Source of the DNA: Amycolatopsis orientalis DSM 43388
Lineage (GTDB): Bacteria; Actinomycetota; Actinomycetes; Mycobacteriales; Pseudonocardiaceae
Length of the DNA stretch: 54,886 nt
NCBI RefSeq assembly: GCF_000411975.1
Contig: NZ_ASXG01000189.1
Span: 1 to 54,886, forward strand
Direction of reading: 5' to 3'
Shown here: positions 49,504-54,886 of the stretch, one piece after another
How the letters are laid out: each line of letters begins with the position of its first letter
How positions within the stretch are numbered: position 1 is the first letter of the stretch
Made by a program: the position numbers and the translations under genes
Notes under the pieces: model-generated
What the model was told of the DNA's origin: nothing
The model's input: the letters and a program-made list of their open reading frames with translations, nothing else
Database searches by the model: none

Positions 49504-50594
49504 CAGAACTTCCGCTGGGTAGCCAGCCGGATCAGCTCGGCGAGCGCCGACGGGGCGGGCTCGGCCAGGTGCGCGCGGTCGAGCGCGGCGTTCGCGGAGG
49601 CGGTCAGCTCGTCGATCCGGCGTTCCACCGCGGCGACCGCGCCGACCGAGGTCAGCGCCTCGCGCACCTGGTCCACCGTGCCGCTGGTCAGGTCGGCCGC
49701 CCCGATCGCGCCGGCGATCGCCTTGGCCGCGGCGCGGTCGCCCCGCTCCTCGGCCAGCTGCAGGCCGAGCGCCACGAGCAGGGTGCGCTTGCCCTCGCGC
49801 AGGTCGTCGCCGGCCGGCTTGCCGGTCACCGACGGGTCGCCGAACACGCCGAGCAGGTCGTCGCGCAGCTGGAACGCCACGCCGACGTCGCCGCCGAACT
49901 CCAGCAGGGTGGCGATCAGCCGCTCGTCCGCCCCGGCGAGCGAGGCGCCGAGGTGGAGCGGCCGCTGGACGGTGTACGCGGCGGTCTTGAGCCGGTCGAT
50001 CCGCAGCGCGGCTTCGGGAGAAGCGTCGCCCACGGCTTGCGTGCGGACGTCGAGGTACTGGCCGGCGAGCACCTCGGTGCGCATCGCGCGCCAGGCCGGG
50101 CGCGCCGCCGCGATCGTGGCCGCGGGCAGCGGGGCCTCGGCGAACATGTCGTCGGCCCAGGCCAGCGCCAGATCGCCCACCAGCACCGCGCTGGCCAGCC
50201 CGAACACCGACGGCGACCCGAGCCAGCCGCGGTCGGCGTGCAGTTTCTCCGCGGCCACGTGCACGGTCGGCTTGCCGCGGCGCGAGTCGGAGGAGTCGAT
50301 GAGGTCGTCGTGGATCAGCGCGCACGCCTGGATCAGCTCGAGGCTCGCGACCGCCTGCAGCGCGCCCTCGGCGAGCGGTCCGGACGCCGCGCCGCCCGCG
50401 CCGCGCCAGCCCCACCAGGCGAACGTCGGCCGGATCCGCTTGCCCCCGCCCAGCACGAACCCGGACAGCGCCTCGATCCCGGCCGCGACGCTCGGCTCGG
50501 TGCGCAGGATCTCGCGCCCCGCGCGGCCGAGGAAATCGGCCAGCGCACGCTCCACGTGCGCGGGGAGGTCGGCGTCGAATCCGGGCGCGTCCAT
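49503..50594 (-). CDS. idsA2: polyprenyl (GGPP-type) diphosphate synthase
   Basis: A 363-residue trans-prenyltransferase: GGKRIRPTF, the first Asp-rich motif DDLID at 96-100, GDLALAWADDMF, and the second Asp-rich motif in QLRDDLLGVFGD. The residue five before the first motif is Ala, which fits a C20 product, consistent with feeding phytoene synthase downstream. It corresponds by position to mycobacterial idsA2 (Rv2173). ATG 50594; overlaps the crtI start. Confidence 0.9.
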   Translation of the reverse strand: MDAPGFDADLPAHVERALADFLGRAGREILRTEPSVAAGIEALSGFVLGGGKRIRPTFAWWGWRGAGGAASGPLAEGALQAVASLELIQACALIHDDLIDSSDSRRGKPTVHVAAEKLHADRGWLGSPSVFGLASAVLVGDLALAWADDMFAEAPLPAATIAAARPAWRAMRTEVLAGQYLDVRTQAVGDASPEAALRIDRLKTAAYTVQRPLHLGASLAGADERLIATLLEFGGDVGVAFQLRDDLLGVFGDPSVTGKPAGDDLREGKRTLLVALGLQLAEERGDRAAAKAIAGAIGAADLTSGTVDQVREALTSVGAVAAVERRIDELTASANAALDRAHLAEPAPSALAELIRLATQRKF

Positions 50595-50665
50595 GCCCTC
50601 ATCCTCCGGGACGCGGGCGGGGCGGGTCACGCCGGGCGCCCCCGGATGTGGCGCACCAGACGCGG

Positions 50666-51310
50666 TCAGCCGCGCCGGAACGCGTCCGGCCGCCCGCTCG
50701 CCGCGAAGTACTCGGCCGCCTCGGCCGGTCCGCGCGGCCGGTAGCCGGGTTCCAGGCAGCCGGTGTACCAGTCCTTCGCGAGGTGCCACAGGGCGTCGAG
50801 CCCGAGCAGTTCGCCCGGACTGTCCACACAGGACTCGGCGCAGTACAGCCGCTGCTTCCCCCGGTCGCCGGCCAGCTCGCCGGGCCGGGACGGGAAGTAC
50901 GCCACCTGCGCGCCGCTCGGCGGCCGGTCCCGCCGCACGACCAGCGCGGACGGCTCGCCGCAGCCCGGACAGCGCGTCGCCACCAGCACTTCCGGCTCGC
51001 CGGAGACGAGGTGCGGGATGGCGAACGAATCCCAGGCGCAGCCGCCCCACCACATGGTGTGCTCGCCCATCACCGCGAACCCGAGCGGAACCGCCGCGAA
51101 CGGCGCGGCCAGCGCGACGTGCTCGCATTCGTCCAGCCACAGCCATCTCGGGTCGGCCATCCGGTGCAGCGCCTGTTTCGCCACCGCGAGCGACCCGTGC
51201 GCGGCGTCGGCCAGCTCCGGCGCGGTGGGCGGGCGGCCGCGGGTGGCGAACGCGCGGTAGACGGCCACGCGCACGTCTTCGTCCCAGGCCAGATCGTCTT
51301 CGCTGCTCAT
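50666..51310 (-). CDS. MerB-like (alkylmercury lyase family) protein
   Basis: A 214-residue protein. A winged-helix-like N-terminal part (PTAPELADAAHGSLAVAKQALHRM) is followed by WGGCAWDSFAIPHL, equivalent to the MerB active-site Cys96/Asp99 (here Cys91 and Asp94), a CxxC at 114-117 and Cys157/Cys161 in LYCAESCVD, near the third MerB Cys159. The triad spacing is close to MerB. Whether it cleaves C-Hg bonds is open, since no merA, merR or merT is nearby and related proteins have other roles. It lies 71 bp upstream of idsA on the same strand. Confidence 0.7.
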   Translation of the reverse strand: MSSEDDLAWDEDVRVAVYRAFATRGRPPTAPELADAAHGSLAVAKQALHRMADPRWLWLDECEHVALAAPFAAVPLGFAVMGEHTMWWGGCAWDSFAIPHLVSGEPEVLVATRCPGCGEPSALVVRRDRPPSGAQVAYFPSRPGELAGDRGKQRLYCAESCVDSPGELLGLDALWHLAKDWYTGCLEPGYRPRGPAEAAEYFAASGRPDAFRRG

Positions 51311-51414
51311 CGGCTCGCCTCCCCGGGAGGGTTCGCCCACCGACGGTACGCGCGTGGCCAAGCCCACCCGTCAGCTCTGCCGCGCGTCGCGGTGAGCCAC
51401 TACCATTTCACTCC

Positions 51415-52299
51415 ATGACGTCGGTGATCGAAAGGCTTCAGGGGGACGGTCCCGCGTTCTCCGTCGAGTTCTTCCCGCCCCGGGACGACGCCGACGAGGC
51501 CGTGCTCTGGAAGGCCATCCGCGAGCTGGAACCGCTGGACCCGGCCTACATGTCGATCACCTACGGCGCGGGCGGTTCGAGCCGCGACGGCACCATCCGC
51601 AGCATCGCCCGCGTCGCCACCGAAACCACGCTCTGCCCGATGGCCCACCTGACGGCGGTCGACCATTCGGTGTCCGAACTGCGGAACGTGATCGGCTGGT
51701 ACGCGGCGGTCGGCGTGCGCAACATCCTCGCGCTGCGCGGCGACCCGCCGGGCGACGTCTACGGCGACTGGGTGCCGCACCCGGAAGGCCTCACTTACGC
51801 CGAGGAACTCGTCGAGCTGGTCCGTTCGCTCGGCGACTTCTGCGTGGGCGTCTCGGCGTTCCCGTACGGCCACCCGCGTTCGGCCGACCTCGAATCGGAC
51901 ACGAAGCACCTGGTCCGCAAGTTCCGCGCGGGCGCCGATTTCGCGATCGCGCAGCTGTTTTTCGAAGCCGAGGACTTCCTGCGGCTGCGCGACCGGGTCG
52001 CCGCCGCGGGCTGCGACGCGCTCGTGCTGCCCGGCATCATGCCGCTGACCACCCTGCGCACGCTGCACACCACGATCCGGCTGTCGGGGGCCCCGGCGCC
52101 GCAGCGGCTGCTCGACCGGCTCGAACCGCTGTCGGACGACCCCAAGGCCTTCCGCGCGGCCGGCCTCGACTGGGTCACCGAACTGTGCGAGAAACTGCTC
52201 GCCGAAGGCGTGCCCGACCTGCACTTCTACACGTTCAACCGGTCCAAGGCGACGCGCGAGGTCGTGACCCGGCTCGGCCTGGTGCCCGCCCGCACGTAA
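51415..52299 (+). CDS. metF: methylenetetrahydrofolate reductase-like protein
   Basis: A 294-residue TIM barrel of the MTHFR family: FSVEFFPPRDDADEAVLW, YMSITYGAGGSSRDGT, AHLTAVDHS, NILALRGDPPGD, and FAIAQLFFEAEDFLRLRDRV, with LPGIMPLTTLRTLHT near the end. It reduces 5,10-methylene-THF to 5-methyl-THF for methionine synthesis with FAD. By position it equals mycobacterial Rv2172c, and similar divergent copies are known, so activity should be confirmed. TACCAT lies eight bases before the ATG at 51415. Confidence 0.92.
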   Translation: MTSVIERLQGDGPAFSVEFFPPRDDADEAVLWKAIRELEPLDPAYMSITYGAGGSSRDGTIRSIARVATETTLCPMAHLTAVDHSVSELRNVIGWYAAVGVRNILALRGDPPGDVYGDWVPHPEGLTYAEELVELVRSLGDFCVGVSAFPYGHPRSADLESDTKHLVRKFRAGADFAIAQLFFEAEDFLRLRDRVAAAGCDALVLPGIMPLTTLRTLHTTIRLSGAPAPQRLLDRLEPLSDDPKAFRAAGLDWVTELCEKLLAEGVPDLHFYTFNRSKATREVVTRLGLVPART

Positions 52300-52341
52300 G
52301 TCTGTGGGCTCCGGGCGCCTCCGGCCGGTAGCGTGCCGGAC

Positions 52342-54021
52342 ATGGCTTCCACCGAACAGAGCGTTCCGGAGATCTGCGACCGGTACGTCGACGATTACGT
52401 GGCCGTGGACCCGGTCGCGGCCACCATGCTCGGCGTCGCGGGCTACGACGACCAGCTGACCGACTATTCGCCCGCCGGCCACGACGCCCGCGCGGACCTG
52501 GCGCGCCGCGCGCTGGCCGCGGTGACCGCCGCCGAACCGGCGAACGCGGGGGAGCGGGTCGCGAAGGCCGTGTTCACCGAGCGGATCGGCCTCGAGCTGG
52601 AGATCCACGACGCGGGTCTCGACGCGGCGTCGCTCAACGTGATCGAGAGCCCGGTGCAGGGCCTGCGCATGGTCTTCGACCTGATGCCGACCGACACCCC
52701 GGACGACTGGGCGACCATCGCGGCCCGGCTGCCGAAGGTGCCCGAGGCGCTCGCCGGGGTCCGCGCCTCGCTGCTCGCCTCGGCGGACAAGGGACAGGTC
52801 TCGGCGCTGCGGCAGGTCTCGAAGGTCGCCGACCAGTGCGACACGTGGGCCGGGCTCAAGGACGGCCCCGGGTTCTTCGCCAGCCTGGTCGCCGACGCGG
52901 GCGTCGAGTCGCTGAAGTCCGAACTGGCCTCGGGCGCTCGGGCGGCGGACGAGGCGTTCGCGGAGTTCGCCGGATTCCTGCGCGCCGAACTGGCCCCGAA
53001 GGCCCCGGTGAAGGACGCCGTCGGCGAGGACGTCTACCGGCTGTGGTCGCGCTACTTCATCGGCGCGGAGCTGGACCTGCGCGAGGCCTACGAGTGGGGT
53101 TGGCACGAATTCTCGCGCCTGGAAACGGAAATGCGCGCGGTCGCGAACCGCGTCAAGCCCGGCTCGACGCCCGCGGAGGCCGCGGCGGCGCTCGACGCCG
53201 ACCCGCGCTACCGCGTCCAGGGCCGTCCGCAGTTCGAGGCGTGGATGCAGCAGCTGTCCGACGACGCGCTGAAGTCGTTGCGCGGCAAGCACTTCGACAT
53301 CCCGGACCGGCTGATGGCGCTGGAGTGCAAGATCGCCCCGCCGGGCGGCGGCGTCGGCGCGTACTACACCGGACCGAGCGAGGACTTCAGCCGCCCCGGC
53401 CGGATGTGGTGGTCGCTTCCCGCCGACCGCAACGAATTCACGACGTGGCGCGAGGTTTCGACGGTCTACCACGAGGGCGTCCCCGGGCATCACCTGCAGA
53501 TCGCGACCGCGGTCAACCAGGCCGAGACCCTGACGAAGTACCAGCGGCTGATGACGTTCATCTCGGCGCACGGCGAAGGCTGGGCGCTCTACGCGGAACG
53601 CCTCATGGAGGAACTGGGCTACCTCTCCGACGACGGCGACCTGCTCGGCATGCTGTCCGAGCAGCTCTTCCGCGCCGCTCGCGTGGTGGTCGACCTCGGC
53701 ATGCACCTGGAACTGGAAATCCCGGCGGGCACCGGATTTCACGAGGGGGAGCGCTGGACGCCGGACCTCGGCCTGGAGTTCATGCTCACCCGCACGATCA
53801 CCGACCAGGCCCACGTCCGCGACGAGATCGACCGCTACCTCGGCTGGCCCGGCCAGGCCCCCTCGTACAAGCTCGGCGAACGCCTCTGGCTCGCCGCCCG
53901 CGACGAGGCCCGCGCGCGGCAGGGTTCGGCGTTCGACATCAAGCAGTTCCACACCAAGGCCCTGCGAATGGGCGGCATGGGGCTGGACACCCTGCGCGAG
54001 CAGCTGGCGCAACTGGACTGA
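52342..54021 (+). CDS. DUF885 family protein (M3-like metallopeptidase fold)
   Basis: A 559-residue DUF885 protein, mostly helical, with the zinc-peptidase-like YHEGVPGHHLQI (HExxxGHH variant) at about residue 375 and SAHGEGWALYAERLMEELG about 30 residues on supplying a further acidic ligand. The family includes secreted and cytoplasmic hydrolases of uncertain substrate; there is no signal peptide here. TAGCGT lies seven bases before ATG 52342, supporting this start over GTG 52333. A hairpin terminator follows. Confidence 0.9.
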   Translation: MASTEQSVPEICDRYVDDYVAVDPVAATMLGVAGYDDQLTDYSPAGHDARADLARRALAAVTAAEPANAGERVAKAVFTERIGLELEIHDAGLDAASLNVIESPVQGLRMVFDLMPTDTPDDWATIAARLPKVPEALAGVRASLLASADKGQVSALRQVSKVADQCDTWAGLKDGPGFFASLVADAGVESLKSELASGARAADEAFAEFAGFLRAELAPKAPVKDAVGEDVYRLWSRYFIGAELDLREAYEWGWHEFSRLETEMRAVANRVKPGSTPAEAAAALDADPRYRVQGRPQFEAWMQQLSDDALKSLRGKHFDIPDRLMALECKIAPPGGGVGAYYTGPSEDFSRPGRMWWSLPADRNEFTTWREVSTVYHEGVPGHHLQIATAVNQAETLTKYQRLMTFISAHGEGWALYAERLMEELGYLSDDGDLLGMLSEQLFRAARVVVDLGMHLELEIPAGTGFHEGERWTPDLGLEFMLTRTITDQAHVRDEIDRYLGWPGQAPSYKLGERLWLAARDEARARQGSAFDIKQFHTKALRMGGMGLDTLREQLAQLD

Positions 54022-54030
54022 GACTGCTTT

Positions 54031-54060
54031 CCCGGGCCGGTGCTCCCGCACCGGCCCGGG
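54031..54060 (+). terminator. 13-bp perfect hairpin after the DUF885 gene
   Basis: CCCGGGCCGGTGC (54031-54043) pairs with 54048-54060 around a TCCC loop; only a short TGTCTTG follows. Confidence 0.75.
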
Positions 54061-54076
54061 TGTCTTGCCCCCGCTT

Positions 54077-54577
54077 ATGTGCACTGCTCAACGCATCACC
54101 ACGACCCGGCTGGACCTGCTGCCGCTGTCCGTCTCGCACGCCGAGGAGATGGCTGTCGTGCTGTCCGATCCGGCGCTCCACACCTACATCGGCGGTGCGC
54201 CGGACTCGCCGTCCGCTCTCCGTTCGCGTTACCAGCGGATCACCGCGGGCTCGCCCGACCGGGGAGTTTCCTGGCTGAACTGGGTGATCCAGCTGCGCGG
54301 TTCCGGCCTGGTGGGCACGGTCCAGGCGACGGTCCGCGACGCGGTCGCCGAAATCGCCTGGGTGGTCGGAACTCCGTGGCAGGGCCGCGGCATCGCCACC
54401 GAAGCCGCCCGCGGCTTGGTCGACTGGCTCCTTCGGCAGCCGGTGGACGCCGTGATCGCCCATGTCCATCCGGAAAACCGGGCGTCCGCCGGCGTCGCCG
54501 CCGCGGCCGGGCTCGCGGCCACCGACGAGCAGCAGGACGGCGAGATCCGCTGGCGCCGCACCCGACAAACCCGTTGA
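54077..54577 (+). CDS. GNAT-family N-acetyltransferase (RimJ-like)
   Basis: A 166-residue acetyltransferase of the RimJ/Acetyltransf_3 type: RITTTRLDLLPLSVSHAEEM, LNWVIQLRGSGLVGTVQATV, and the acetyl-CoA loop VVGTPWQGRGIATEAARGLVDWLL followed by AHVHPENRASAGVAAAAGL. The acceptor is unknown. ATG 54077 is used because the upstream TTG at 54065 would add four residues and start in the terminator tail. No terminator is seen after it. Confidence 0.87.
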   Translation: MCTAQRITTTRLDLLPLSVSHAEEMAVVLSDPALHTYIGGAPDSPSALRSRYQRITAGSPDRGVSWLNWVIQLRGSGLVGTVQATVRDAVAEIAWVVGTPWQGRGIATEAARGLVDWLLRQPVDAVIAHVHPENRASAGVAAAAGLAATDEQQDGEIRWRRTRQTR

Positions 54578-54610
54578 TCGTTTCCGCGTCCTGTGGCTAA
54601 GCTCCCGCCC

Positions 54611-54652
54611 GTGCACCGGATCTTCCTCGTCACCCCACCCCCGCGCGCCTGA
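54611..54652 (+). CDS. 13-codon leader-like ORF (VHRIFLVTPPPRA)
   Basis: A GTG-initiated mini-ORF with three consecutive Pro codons (TPPPRA). TAAGCT at 54598-54603 lies seven bases before the GTG, matching the leaderless promoter pattern of this window. A downstream GCGTGCG (54670-54676)/CGCACGC (54724-54730) inverted repeat could form a long-range stem before the next start at 54782. The arrangement looks like a translated leader or attenuator, but no homologue is recognised. Confidence 0.4.
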   Translation: MHRIFLVTPPPRA

Positions 54653-54781
54653 GCGGGGTAGTTTTCGCCGCGTGCGCCCGAAACCGGGCCCGCGGCCACT
54701 GGGTGCTGCCGTGAACCGGCCAACGCACGCTGCCCCGCGTCGTCGATTCCCGATTCCTTCGACGCAGGAGCCCACTTCCGA

Positions 54782-54838
54782 ATGTCTGTCCTCGCACCTT
54801 CGCGCGCCCGCTCGACGGCCGCCCTAGGGCGTGTCTGA
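54782..54838 (+). pseudogene. 5' end of a gene apparently cut by an insertion sequence
   Basis: ATG 54782 begins MSVLAPSRARSTAAL, preceded by AGGAG at 54766-54770, and the frame runs into a TGA at 54836-54838, just after the CTAG at 54824-54827 where the putative IS begins. The normal product would continue beyond the insertion. The identity cannot be read from about 15 residues. Alternatively it is a second leader peptide. Confidence 0.4.
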
Positions 54839-54886
54839 CAAATATCCCGGTTGATTATTGGGATGCTGCTGCTCGTGTCGCGGTTT
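54828..54886 (+). mobile_element. probable left end of an insertion sequence
   Basis: From 54828 the sequence GGCGTGTCTGACAAATATCC changes abruptly to AT-richer composition. GGGCGTGTCTGACAAAT is the type of terminal repeat I associate with IS5-like elements in actinobacteria, and a CTAG target (54824-54827) precedes it. An ATG at 54863 opens a frame (MLLLVSRF) to the window edge, where a transposase would start. The right end is outside the window. Confidence 0.5.

Noticed and set aside
51333..51367. A third PafBC-type promoter upstream of the MerB-like gene
   Set aside because: The minus strand reads CGTCGGTG followed by no TANNNT at the right distance, so only the first half matches and a Shine-Dalgarno is present instead.

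Overview
The window is high-GC actinobacterial chromosome, most probably from Amycolatopsis or a close Pseudonocardiaceae relative. This is inferred from codon bias, many GTG starts, many leaderless-looking starts (a TANNNT -10 six or seven bases before the start codon), the his/trp supercluster, and gene order matching Mycobacterium tuberculosis Rv2172c-Rv2178c. No rRNA, tRNA, CRISPR array or prophage was seen. Most of it is core metabolism with small accessory islands.

Left part (1-8.2 kb): a decaying 36-bp tandem repeat at the very edge; a GNAT acetyltransferase behind a near-perfect RecA-independent DNA-damage (PafBC-type) promoter; an MMPL exporter divergent from its TetR regulator over two 39-bp palindromes; a methyltransferase; a small CxxC protein; an RNA 2'-phosphotransferase (KptA); and a SoxR regulator divergent from a split transketolase pair.

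His/Trp region (8.2-20.0 kb): hisH, hisA/priA, then an inserted block (DUF1330 protein, PPOX-type oxidoreductase, membrane protein, sigma factor with membrane partner), then hisF-hisI-DUF1304, a convergent TetR gene, and trpE-(Trp-associated membrane protein)-trpC-trpB-trpA. No trpF is present, which fits a bifunctional PriA.

Middle (20.0-30.9 kb): a Uma2-family protein behind a second PafBC-type promoter, a Tat-exported amidase, and a glutamine-synthetase-like gene divergent from a translationally coupled permease-amidohydrolase-M20 hydrolase operon. Then come lgt with a strong terminator and a three-gene minus-strand cluster that looks type-VII-secretion related (EspC-like protein with YxxxD, a 646-aa WXG-containing protein with collagen-like and Pro/His/Gln repeats, and a proline-rich protein).

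Right part (31-54.9 kb): gltB-gltD with a duplicated junction; type II DAHP synthase (aroG); a wax-ester-synthase-like acyltransferase; a membrane-associated operon of PASTA kinase (PknL-like), NfeD-like protein, flotillin and an unknown protein; an Rv2175c-like DNA-binding protein divergent from pknL; an MFS exporter divergent from a CGNR regulator; the carotenoid operon idsA-crtI-crtB; a MerB-like protein; a MetF-like reductase; a DUF885 peptidase-like protein; and a GNAT. The last 300 bases hold a leader-like mini-ORF, the start of another gene, and what looks like the left end of an insertion sequence cutting into it.
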